Assembly: GCA_914767715.1 (NCBI GenBank) | Contig: OU612074.1 | Span: forward strand, 2,185,501 to 2,249,500 | Direction of reading: 5' to 3' | DNA from: Membranipora membranacea | Lineage: Eukaryota > Bryozoa > Gymnolaemata > Cheilostomatida > Membraniporidae | DNA: 64,000 nt | Shown: in pieces, positions 47,401 to 64,000 of the stretch | Layout of the letters: each line of letters opens with the position of its first letter | How positions within the stretch are numbered: position 1 is the stretch's first letter | Notes under the pieces: generated by a model | Seen by the model: the letters and a program-made list of their open reading frames with translations, nothing else | Told to the model about the DNA's origin: nothing | The model's database searches: none | Program-made: the position numbers and the translations under genes

Positions 47401-50400
47401 AAAACCTCAAGATAAATAGTTAAGTCAACCCCAGCATGTTACCGTATTGCAGAAGTACAATTAATATTAGTGTGATATCGTTACGAGCAAGTTACCACCT
47501 AAGCTATGACCATGATAATAGATGATAGTTGCCTCAGATTGAGAATCAGTAAAGAGCTGACAATTTGTCCTACAACTGTGAATAAAAGAAAAGGTAAATC
47601 AAAGGTTACAGTCTCATTGTTTAGTTCCTTACCTAGATTTTTTTGGTGATACGGACTGTTCCCTACCGCCCGCAGTGACAGGTCGCTCTTTACCAGTATG
47701 GACCTCAGCTGTAGAGTCATGTGACCCCATGGTGTTATTAGAGAACTGTATGTGTGTTAGATAGTGGATCAGCTTTCCCTGATCACCAGAGCTAAACTTG
47801 TGAGCCGCTCCTTCTGTCAGTAACTGACTCGAATTTTGTCTATAGGGAGAGAAAAATAAGAAATACACCAGGCTTGAGACTGGTCTTTACAGAGTGTCCG
47901 CTCTTTGTCTGTTTTGAAGAATAATCAAGAATATTAAAAGCAGTGCTATGTAAAAAACCTCGCGAAACAATAACCAAAGTCAAGCCATGCCGCATATATC
48001 TGACTTTTCATATTTCTTTCTGCCAATATTTATTCACTTTATGCACAACAAAACTCGACAGCTTTGATTCAACACAATATTTATATCACAGCACATTGAT
48101 CTCTTCATATTAGCCTAATTTCTAACCTCTCAGTGGTGGTGATGTGATGGGCGTCTAACACTTCCAGGTTACATGCCCAGCTTAGTATATAAGCCCTATA
48201 ACTGTTACTGTGATGGGTTAAGTGCTGATAGGTAACACAAGGGTTATTCATCATAGATAGCTGTGATAGCTTCTTGAGCTGAGTGAGATTCTTGACCTGA
48301 ATAAGAGAATAAAGTTTCATAGTTACGACACGATATAAAAACTACCTGCAATCTTATAAAGTTTCACAGTTACGAATTGTTATAAAAAAAATACCCGATA
48401 TCTTATAAAGTTTTATAGAAACGACTTTATAAGAAAATATCGGCAATCATAAATATACTATCTCCAGGATATAATAACTAATAAGTTAATATTTGCAATA
48501 TGATGATATTAATTTGACATTACCATACCAATTTAATAATTCATACAATTATTAGTTTGATTCTGCAGATACAATTGCATTGTGAGGTGCTAAAGTTGTG
48601 GGGTACTTGAATATGAAATGTTGCTTGTCTACTTAAAATCGGATAAAATTTTCCGCAGACTTCACTGATTTAATTACACTAGCTTAACTTAACTAACTAT
48701 GCATATCCCCAGAGCCAAAGCCTGACCTGAATATCTGAGATGACTGACAGCTGTCTAGATATGCTAAGCGAAATCACCGGATCATACACATGATAGGCCT
48801 ACCGCACACATCTTAGGTACAGCAAATTATTTATTAAGAATTTACAGCACAACTATACCTGTGTGAGTTCATTTATCTCGTTTTCAGCCAGTGACAGGAT
48901 TGTGAGATTCTTTGGTAGAAATCTGGGAGCTTCTCTTAAATCTCTGATTATATTTCCGTGTAACAGTAACGCCTACAAACAGTAACATGTAATAAAACAT
49001 GTAACATCATTTATAAACGGTTAAATGTTACATGTTATTAGTTAAATTGACTGCTAAATATTCTGCATTGATGGACTTATTGGGTTACTTTTGTATCTAT
49101 GTTTTGGGATTACAGAAACTTCTTTTAGGCCGACGATCACAGCTAATACGATAAATGTTTACATACAACATGGATCTGATTTTAGTTACATGGTTAAAGA
49201 TCTTGGGTGATGAATGGTTTCAGTGCCGAAGTGTCCTATGAATCTAATGGCAGAATAAATGGAACATATAGCCTTATCATAACTTTTTGAACAGCAATAC
49301 TGTATGTTTGTGTAGAAGCCGCTGTAATAAATACCTTGAGTGCATAAAGATGAGATAGATCTGAGAGAGAGGTCACAGTATTATCTGATAGATCCAGGTG
49401 TTTAAGAGCCAGATTCTCACTTAGTCCTGTTATATGACGGATATTATTCCCTGAACTACGAAATAAACAATTCAAGTGATCATAATTTGTAGTTGTGCTC
49501 TTAATGTCAGAGAGGGGACAACTTTTCTCATGTTATAATAATATTCACATATTGATTTCTCTGATCACCTCTATTATATACATGTATTATTATTATATTA
49601 TTATATAGACTAGTCTCTTATCTGTCAGTAATTGTTGTGGTAAGATATTACACTATCAAAGTGTAAAGAGTTGTCTACTCTACTGCAGCTTACCCTCAAA
49701 TAGTTTCACAAATTTTTGCCATACTGTATATGGTGGGATATTATACGAAAGTGAACATAGATAATCATCCAAAAAAGGCTTAAATTAAATTTGGTCCGAG
49801 TTGTTTGAATTGAGAGTTGATACCCTCTAATCACCAACTGAGAAACTCGAATTACAGACAATTTGTCCAGGTGTGATCCAGTGTTTACCTACTATATATT
49901 ATTGGTACATTTTCTCTTCTGATCTACACATAGCCAAATATAATAAGTAGATCATCATGTTTTCTCTCTGCAAGTGAGCTAATAAACATCATCATGATAC
50001 AGCCTTAAGGTCACTTGCACGCGTCAATATATTGTGTTGTGGCATGTACTTTCTGACACTGACATATCATCTGCCCGGGCTACATTTAAACAAACATTAT
50101 ATAACTTACAGATTAAGCCAGACGAGTTGTGTGAGATTTCTGATACCTTCTATAGAGCATATACTGTTCTCTGGTAGGTTCAGTACTGTCAGGTTACGTA
50201 GATTCTCTACACCCGATATCTTGATGAGACAGTTGTGGCCAGCAGACAGCTACATATAAAATTAGCTTGTATCAAATTATTATCATTAATGATCCCTAGT
50301 AGAGCTTAGAGGTGCCAAGCTAAAATTAAAATTAATTAATGATTACCCAAAGATCAATGCATGTTACAGTCAGGAATCAGCTTTTTGGCATCATTCTAGA

Positions 50401-51705
50401 GATCTAGTAGATTTAGAAAACTGCTATAAGGTTTATTAACAGCAGGTGGCCCAGTTTCAACTGATTTTTACTCGAAGTTGAGATTAGAAGGTACAAAAAA
50501 AGGTACATTTAGTATAAACTATCATTAAAACAGTACTTTTTCAGTACCTTCACATCTAAAATTTGAGTGAAAAACAGATGAAACTGGGCCAAATGCTGTT
50601 GATAAACCTTATAGCAGTTTTCTACATAAGACTGAGAACTCCAGAATGATACCAAAAACCTGTTTCCTTCACAGCAAGTTTTGTCAGATCTGTATGGTAA
50701 ACAATTCACTGCCTGATTATAACATGCATTGTTCTTTGGCTAAGTTAAAATGAAAATATTGACCAAATGAAACAGGATAGTGCACATTCTATATTAGAAT
50801 TACATTGTTTCATGCTGAATAAAGTGAGGTAGAGCATTCGTGCAGCAGCAGCAGCCACATATTTTTTTTTGGCTATCCACATTCCCACTCACCTGTTGTA
50901 GGTTATTAAGATGAGATATATTCTCCAGCTTACTAATAGAGTTCTGATCGAGGTTAATTATCTCTGTATCACCTGCTTCTGAGGTCAGCTCCTTATTCAT
51001 ATGAGTCACCATATGCTTGGACAAGTCCAACACTTTCAGCCGCCTCTCTACAAATCCATAGTAGACTCAATTTGTATATCTTTTAATTTTTTTATTTATA
51101 TCTATGTAACATGAGCAATCTTACATGGACTCAACTTAGCTCTGTCGAAACCCCATATTTCTCTTTTCAGAGACTGTAATAATCTCTATCCCTATTCTTA
51201 TCCTATTAATATCAATGTGCACTATCTCTCAATCGATCACATAAAACAACACTTCGCTTCACAACTCTCCATCTAAGGAGTCTCATTTTTGTGCATCTAT
51301 ATTTTCTGTTAGTTTATGATGTCAAAAAAGTTGTTATTTTCTTTTGTTTATAACATACTTATAAAATGGAAACCTCAATAAAACGTGTGTAATAATAGTA
51401 ATAATACAGATATGAACACCAAGAGTTTTTGTGTGTCATGCATCCTTTCAATTGTTAGTGATAGAAAATAATTCATTCAAGGAGGTTATGGACCGGCAAA
51501 AATGAACCGTACAATACACTCTGAGCAAATTAAAAACCCATAACATCACAGTTCACAGTACTAGCCTCTTCTATGTGGATTTGGAGATAAATCACTTAAG
51601 CTTTCCTGTTGCGGCAATGTACCATTTACAGCAGCTTGTTGGTAGTAACAGTTTGCAGTTTTGCTAGTATGGTTGATACAAAAAATAACAACACTTACCA
51701 CCCAT
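38419..51705 (-). CDS. CEP97: CEP97, centrosomal leucine-rich repeat and IQ protein
   Basis: Partner of CP110 at the distal centriole; known to restrain cilium assembly and, through its IQ motif, to bind calmodulin. Thirteen exons on the minus strand: 51705-51699, 51047-50893, 50249-50110, 49455-49335, 48972-48859, 48296-48127, 47839-47633, 42866-42705, 42026-41820, 40757-40612, 40192-39931, 39397-39322, 38472-38419. All junctions keep frame, giving 606 residues (human about 865). Exons 2-6 carry leucine-rich repeats ([43 protein letters not shown]). Exon 6 gives MNNPCVTY and [13 protein letters not shown], and exon 7 [10 protein letters not shown], both closely like CEP97. Exons 8-10 are a Ser/Pro-rich linker; exon 11 holds the IQ motif [14 protein letters not shown]. 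The last exon (LEELQQK, coiled coil) is the least certain. Intron 7 (4.8 kb) hosts an antisense gene. Confidence 0.92.
38563..38928. repeat. inverted repeat pair around 320 bases
   Basis: TAAAGGGCAACCAAGGTTTC occurs at about 38539-38558 and its complement at about 38907-38926. It may mark a small inverted-repeat element in the last CEP97 intron. No target duplication was worked out. Confidence 0.5.
39046..39079. repeat. GC-rich palindrome, family 1 copy C
   Basis: CCAGGGAGGGTGG, an 8-base loop, then CCACCCTCCCTGG, extended by GGT/ACC context on each side. Confidence 0.85.
39807..39898. repeat. 12-bp minisatellite
   Basis: About 7.5 copies of CTACACAACCGC in the CEP97 intron just after exon 11. 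Confidence 0.95.
40497..40604. repeat. AT-rich simple repeat
   Basis: ATAATATAATATACTATGAT-type units directly beside the donor of CEP97 exon 10. Confidence 0.9.
42194..42225 (+). repeat. G-quadruplex-type repeat GGGGTTGGA
   Basis: Four runs of four or more G, spaced by TTGGA, on the plus strand (the template strand for CEP97), in the intron between CEP97 exons 8 and 9. Confidence 0.9.
42976..43002. repeat. AAGGAGTTAG palindrome, family 2 copy C
   Basis: CAAGGAGTTAG, loop TCTCT, then CTAACTCCTTG; perfect arms. Confidence 0.85.
43406..43505. repeat. 11-bp minisatellite
   Basis: About nine copies of CAGACTATGCT with T/C and A/G variants, about 440 bases upstream of the PLA2-like gene start. 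Confidence 0.9.
43944..47178 (+). CDS. secreted group III phospholipase A2-like protein lacking catalytic residues
   Basis: Complete six-exon gene on the plus strand inside CEP97 intron 7: 43944-44047, 44628-44784, 45190-45391, 46036-46140, 46495-46708, 46947-47178, summing to 1014 bases (337 residues). A signal peptide opens it ([20 protein letters not shown]). Residues about 155-225 follow the cysteine layout of group III PLA2: WCG at 158-160, a CC pair at 177-178, C184, then CNC at 208-210 and C217 (C-x-C-x6-C). In active members the segment after CC holds the catalytic His-Asp and the C-x-C segment carries a catalytic Asp; here the first reads KKWHQ and the second CNCTV, and the glycine-rich calcium loop after WCG is replaced by a basic stretch. 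I infer a pseudo-enzyme or binding protein. The tail is charged (glutamate/lysine-rich). AATAAA at 47198 fits as polyadenylation signal. The N-terminal 150 residues are not recognised. Confidence 0.72.
44490..44572 (-). repeat. dispersed repeat family 3, copy near PLA2-like exon 2
   Basis: Contains GGGGGAGAAACTCCGAATGC and AATGGACCAAAGTTGGTCTA; nearly the same text is at 25491-25553. It ends about 55 bases before exon 2 of the PLA2-like gene. Confidence 0.7.
45397..45758. mobile_element. 362-bp MITE with TA target duplication, at a splice donor
   Basis: Ends CCCTATAGGAGTTTAATTT and the complement of CCCTATAGGAGTTTAGTTT, flanked by TA at 45395-45396 and 45759-45760. It lies in intron 3 of the PLA2-like gene, five bases after the exon end at 45391, so the donor now reads GTGTACCCT. 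It carries a tRNA-like sequence on its minus strand at 45509-45588. Confidence 0.82.
45509..45588 (-). repeat. tRNA-like sequence inside the MITE
   Basis: Minus strand: box A-like TAGTGGTCTAAGTG, an anticodon-like loop CTTGCAA, box B GGTTCGAATCC, then a run of T (about 9) like a Pol III terminator. The anticodon and T stems each have a mismatch, the variable part is long and the acceptor stem does not pair, so it is a pseudo-tRNA or SINE head. Confidence 0.55.
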
Positions 51706-52777
51706 ATTAGTCGAGTGTCTGAACTCTTTGTCCTGAATTCCAGTGTCTGATGTGGGATGTGTTTTTTCTTAAGTAAAATAACAAGCGTGTTTTTTTATCT
51801 TGATCTTGTGATGGAGGGAACAGATTTACAAGAGATTCACTTCAGCCCCGGTGTGACTGTTATTTGACTAGTACATCTAACTTCTTCTCAGTTTGCTGCT
51901 GTTTCAGAGATTTCAGCATACATAGGCCTAACTGATCTCCGATATCTCTACTATAAAACAATGAAGCTAGCGAGTCAGTACATATGTATATTCAGTCAGG
52001 CTCAGGCAACAACGGTTCTCAAAAGCGATATTCTTCATCTGTGGATGTGTATGATAATCATAATAATGGCCCAATAATGTATATGTATGTTGTTTGCATG
52101 TATTGTATGTAGGCCTACTCTACTGCCATTATTATATTATATTTATGTATAATAAAAGACATGCAATGCTGATTGAGGACTTGAGATAAGGATTTGAATC
52201 TCTGACTAAGAGGTTGGTAGGTAGCCCTGCCTCTAACCAAGGAGTACTCCTTGTAGTCCAACTCCAAGAGGATGTTGCCTACCTACTCCGTAGCCTACTG
52301 CCTTTCTTAATCTTACTTACTACCTATATATCTTGATCATACTACCGTACAATGGATAATCGGTTATGCTATATCTCCAAAATCATCTACAACAGATGAG
52401 GCGATCAACTCGGCAAAGTACTATGTATGTTATTATATATATATATTGTTAGTAAGTTAGTAAGTAGAGTCAGTAGTGTAGGTAGTCTCAGTTCATTAGT
52501 TAGCTGGATTTACTTTATTGTCTAGCAAAGGAGATAAGTAGTCATATTAGGGTTTTGAAATATCACACATTAAATTAAGGTTGTGAGCAAATTGCGTATA
52601 CACCAGGCAATAATAGACAGATTTATGACTGTTTCCTAACTCTTTACATGAAAATTTTTGCCAAAATTTTTCTTATTTTGGATTTAGTTCAATTGTTGTC
52701 TTTTACTATCTCCTAAGTCGCAAGAGTTGTTTTAATTTCCCACAATTCCAAGTGCTTTCTTTTTCCGGTTCGCAATC
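51706..52777. promoter_or_regulatory. bidirectional promoter region of CEP97 and RPL24
   Basis: The start codons of CEP97 (minus, 51705) and RPL24 (plus, 52778) face away from each other across 1.07 kb. A pyrimidine tract CTTTCTTTTTCC at 52755-52766, just before the RPL24 ATG, has the character of a 5' terminal oligopyrimidine (TOP) transcription start. A 16-bp palindrome of family 2 is at 52238-52253. No exon seen. Confidence 0.55.
52238..52253. repeat. AAGGAGT palindrome, family 2 copy D
   Basis: Perfect 16-bp palindrome CAAGGAGTACTCCTTG. Confidence 0.7.
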
Positions 52778-55194
52778 ATGAAGTAAGTATATCCAATAAT
52801 TCACAAGCCTAATTTCATCATCTAAATACCAAATATCCTTATGGCATCTGAGTCTCAACAGTATGTAAGACAGTGCTTATCTATTTCAGGATTGATCTGT
52901 GCTCATTCAGTGGGTATAAAATATACCCAGGCCATGGCAGCCGCTTCATCAGAGTGGATGGAAAGGTGAGTTTAATTTACTATTTAATAAATATTACTGG
53001 AACACCACAGTGTTCCATCTTCGGTTACCCTGGTTTCAAAGTGTATATCATTGACTTTATGATAGCTATACTCTCCTACTTATGTGTTACACCCACTGAT
53101 ATATATATATATATATTCTATATCAATGGTTACACCCCATATCAAGCAGTGCATATACTATAGTGAGTGCCAGTCCTACTCCTTTAGGCCTCTAGCACAG
53201 CCTACTTACTTGCTACTTGCTGTGTAGTCGCTAACTTCTGTTGAAGGTTTCAGCAACATGGCATAATCGTCAGTCCATAATCGTTCCAGTCGTCAACAGC
53301 CTATCTATGACATGTCAGGCCTGGAGTTCGTTACAAGCATGCATTGCATGTTATGTATATTGTATGCCAATGTACATGATCAATCATGGGATTGGCATAG
53401 TAAACATGTTTGTTACTAGAGATGCCCCCTTGCTTAAATTAAAACATGGATAGATATATTCTGAGAGTTCGAGAGAAGTGAGGTAATGATTTTCGGTATA
53501 TCTATCCCCTTGCTAGTATAGTCATAAACTGGGACTCAAATTTAGCTAGCGTGCATGGCAACTTAATAAAAGCGTGTGTGCACTTATTTTGTTTAAAGCT
53601 TAATCTGGAGTTCACAGCAGTGGAGTTGAGTAAACTTAGCTACATTTTATTATTTCAAGCCTGTGTGAATAGCCAAATTCTAAGGATATCTCACACCCCT
53701 AGAGTACATGGTGACTGTTAGCGATAACGAATGACAAAGTTCAATTCATTGGTACATACCATTTTCATTTACATTGCTGTTATTTGCTACTAGTCCTACT
53801 GTTATACACGAAGTAATATTGTCATTTTGTTTTCTAGTCATTCACTTTTTTGGATAAAAAGTCGAAGAGACTCTTTCTGACCAAAAGAAATCCACGTAGA
53901 GTATGCTGGACTGTATTATACAGAAGGTAAGATACTGTTATGCTCATAGAATAAGTCTACAAGTGAATATTTCGGAGGCTATACAAAATGAGACAACAGC
54001 GCTTAGTCTGGAAGCATGGACTGAAAGCATGTACTTTACTTATCTTCAGAATCCACAACCATTTGGTGTGTTTTTGCTGGTTGATACTTATTCTATGCAA
54101 TACACTTGCGAGTCCCAGGTCCCACACTTACAAGTTATAATCAGCAAATTTTTAGCTTGAATGGCGGTTCGTCATCAGTTGCAGACGAACCCACTTTTAT
54201 GTGCCTTGAATATAACGACGAAAGTAAGGTCCTTAAATTTCCTAACTTTCAATGGATTATTAGGGTTTTTTTCTTGCTGGTATAAGTATAATTTGTGGCC
54301 ATGTGTAGGTCCTGCCAATGATCCTCTTTAAGAGATTTATGTGTTCTGGATGGAAGGGGCATTCTCAAGCTAAATAAGTGTACTTTGATGGCCACACGAA
54401 CTGTTCCGTAGATAAAAACCTTTATATTTATCCTGTGTTATTTATTTTGTTCACCAGGAAGCACAAGAAGGGTCAGATCGAGGAGATCACCAAGAAGAAA
54501 ACCCGCAAGACACAGAAATTCCAGAAGGCCGTAGCTGGAGCCACCATCAACGAGATCATGGCTAAGAGAAATCAGAAGCCAGAAGTGAGGAAGGCTCAGC
54601 GTGAACAGGCCATCAGGTATGTAGCGTGGTCTCATCAAATATCTTCCTCAAGGCTCACGTTCCCTTCATCACCACCTTTTCAATATGCAATGCATCCGAT
54701 TGAGGCCTAGGAATATATCATTGTTGCTCATAAGAAGTGAGTGTTACCGACGGTCAAAGTCCAGATTATATCTCTACATATTTAATTTTGAGATCAGACC
54801 ATCTCTCAACTTTATTGTAACCATTACAATATGGAAAAATATAAGACATGCCATTCAAACGCTGCTCAATGTCAAAAGAGAACTGCTATGGTTAATCAAG
54901 GAGTAGAAAGCTCTTTTTGCTCTGATGAAGTTGTGACAGTTTAAAATAAATGATCTTATATTTTTTTATGAAAGCTCATAAAAAGCATCTGACTCCAAAG
55001 TTGCAGGTTGCAGTTGGTTTGTGTCAAGTCAGATATGAGATTTTTCGTTTTTCAGGGCTTACAAAGAGAAGCAGAAAGCCAAGCAGGCTACCAAGAAGCC
55101 CGCCCCAACACAGTCGAAAACTAAGGCTAAGGGAGCCAAGGCCCCCAAGGCTGGTGGTGGAAAGACCACAGGAAGAGTGGGAGGCAAAAGATAA
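52778..55194 (+). CDS. RPL24: 60S ribosomal protein L24 (eL24)
   Basis: Component of the large cytosolic ribosomal subunit. Five exons: 52778-52782, 52890-52965, 53838-53926, 54458-54616, 55056-55194, 468 bases in all (155 residues, human 157). Exon 1 holds only ATG AA, as is common in ribosomal protein genes. The zinc-ribbon-like N-terminus reads [16 protein letters not shown], then [28 protein letters not shown] and the basic C-terminus ending GRVGGKR. The eukaryotic eL24 layout is unmistakable. Polyadenylation signals AATAAA are at 55212 and 55244. Expression is probably high and TOP-controlled, judged from the pyrimidine tract upstream. The introns (0.1-0.9 kb) were scanned for box C/D snoRNAs without a convincing case. 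Confidence 0.98.
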
Positions 55195-55359
55195 ACAATT
55201 TGTTCATTTATAATAAATTTATTGTTATCTTTTGTACAGAAATGAATAAAACAGTGAAAAGCCCAAATGGTTTAGTTTGATAAGGTAGAACTTTGTTGTA
55301 ATATCACATGTGCTCGTGGCTGCAGAAGTGCTTCCCTGTTCAAGACCATTAAAAATATC

Positions 55360-55403
55360 ATCTTGCAGACAAAACACATGCTCATGTGTTTTGTCTGCAA
55401 GAT
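55360..55403. repeat. perfect hairpin, 21-bp arms, 2-base loop
   Basis: ATCTTGCAGACAAAACACAT(G), loop CT, then the exact complement; about 145 bases downstream of the RPL24 polyadenylation signal. Confidence 0.95.
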
Positions 55404-56194
55404 AATGCATCACCCATGTATGATAGTTTTGCTGGCTGGGTAACGCAATAACTGTTTGATTGGATTGTCCTTTAGTTATCATAAGAAGTGGTCATGACTC
55501 TGAATTAGCAGGCTGTTAGATTTGCCCGTCTGCATGGTTAGTCCTTTCTTTGTTAAACTGATGCTGTGGTGCTGTATTTTATTTAGTCATAAAATATTGA
55601 TGTGATTATTGAGTACAAGATCTAACCCAACTGGGTTGTAACTCCATAGAGAAACAACCAACCATGCTTTTTTATTCATGTCTCCAACGATTACCTATTG
55701 AATTCATTCGGTCCCTCTTCTAAGACAAGCTGGATCGAACATTGCAACTTCTTGACATCATTGAAAAATACTAAGTGAAGCCAATATAATATACATGACA
55801 TAGCCATTTGTACCAAGTAAGTTAAAGTATTTCCAATGCCTATAAAAATGTGGAGCACAATCAATGTTCTAATGATATCAATCTTTTGAAATGCTGCAGA
55901 CACAACAGTGAATCAATCATCTTACGAAGTAACATACAATATGTCTCTAGGTAGGTAAGCAGTACAGCTCAACTGTAAAGTAAGTATGGGATAAATCTGT
56001 GCGACAAGTGGATTATTACTACTGTGCCTATGACTTGTGAGGTGTTTCTATTACTTTGGAGCATTAGCACTAAGACAAGGTTCAACCATAATGAGGAGTA
56101 CTAGGATATCATATCAAGGAGTAACAGGGCACACCTTGATCATATTATTGCTTTTCCTAGTCTTTGATCACAACAATACCAGACTGATATAATC

Positions 56195-56265
56195 GAAGTT
56201 GTCTTCTCCTTGACTTTATTACATAAGGAAGACAACTCGTAATTAGATACCTATCCTTGCTATAA
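56195..56265 (+). repeat. dispersed repeat family 5, copy 1
   Basis: TTGTCTTCTCCTTGAC, then ACATAAGGAAGACAACTC. A similar block is at 62005-62085 (CCTTCTCATTGACA, ACATAAAGAAGACAACTC). Confidence 0.6.
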
Positions 56266-56564
56266 TATCACGTTAGAGGTCCCACTCTTCCTGATCACGT
56301 TCATTTCATACCACTGTTAACTTAAGTTATACCCCATTTGGTTCTATATCATTTTATTTACTGAATACCCATGTACATCTATTTACATAGAACGCTTGTG
56401 ATAATCGCATGAAAATAGACAAAAACTAAAATAACTATAATCTATCTTACATGTGCATACAAGATGACTTTCTGATCATTCAGACTACTGAAATTATCAT
56501 TATTATATTTATTGTCTTGAAATTAACTTGACATTACTCTGTGTGTTGTGGAAGTTTCGATTTC

Positions 56565-64000
<7,436 letters not shown>

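Larger units (their letters stand above)
55195..56564. other. convergent spacer between RPL24 and WDR33
   Basis: Tail-to-tail region with polyadenylation signals from both sides (RPL24: 55212; WDR33: TTTATT at 56508 on the plus strand). It holds a perfect 21-bp-arm hairpin at 55360-55403 and a repeat at 56195-56265 with a relative at 62005-62085. No exon seen. Confidence 0.55.

Noticed and set aside
53241..53453. 70-codon open frame in RPL24 intron 2
   Set aside because: No start context or homology, and inside a well-defined intron.
54928..54994. Box C/D snoRNA in the last RPL24 intron (TGATGA at 54933, CTGA at 54989)
   Set aside because: No terminal stem pairs around the boxes and no clear guide region; box-like words are common by chance.

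Overview
This is eukaryotic, animal DNA. Genes are split by GT-AG introns, coding exons sit in AT-rich non-coding sequence, and the proteins are metazoan: a DHHC palmitoyltransferase, the cilium proteins TMEM216 and CEP97, FBXO42, ribosomal protein L24, WDR33 and secreted modular lectins. Intron density, many short inverted-repeat elements, tRNA-derived SINEs and a decayed LINE suggest a non-vertebrate, probably marine, animal. I cannot name the phylum. Nothing looks bacterial, and no rRNA, functional tRNA or CRISPR array was found.

Layout. 1-3343: 5' part of a ZDHHC9/14/18-type palmitoyltransferase (minus), running off the left edge before its DHHC exon. 4041-6240: TMEM216/TMEM80 family gene (minus). 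8394-32141: FBXO42-like F-box/Kelch gene (plus), 12 exons with an exact 520-codon reading frame. Its intron 8 holds a LINE relic split by a MITE. Its 15.4-kb intron 10 holds, on the opposite strand, two secreted lectin genes (18222-21656 and 24346-28903) plus several inverted-repeat transposons and a GC-rich minisatellite. 35426-36568: a single-exon phospholipase D superfamily gene (plus). 38419-51705: CEP97 (minus, 13 exons). CEP97 intron 7 contains, on the opposite strand, a complete secreted gene (43944-47178) resembling group III phospholipase A2 but lacking the catalytic residues. 52778-55194: RPL24 (plus), head-to-head with CEP97. 56565-63477: WDR33 (minus), 5' end beyond the right edge.

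Gene models were built by joining exons at GT/AG sites with matching phase. The FBXO42, CEP97, RPL24, lectin and PLA2-like models all keep frame through every junction, which is strong internal support. Exons not found: exon 1 of the TMEM216-like gene, the signal-peptide exon of the second lectin, the 3' half of ZDHHC and the 5' end of WDR33.

Points of most interest: two independent nested antisense hosts; two lectin paralogues that share an N-terminal Cys-rich module but carry different sugar-binding domains joined at phase-1 introns; a PLA2-fold protein with lost catalytic dyad; an intronless PLD-family gene; and several families of TA-flanked inverted-repeat elements, one inserted a few bases inside a splice donor.
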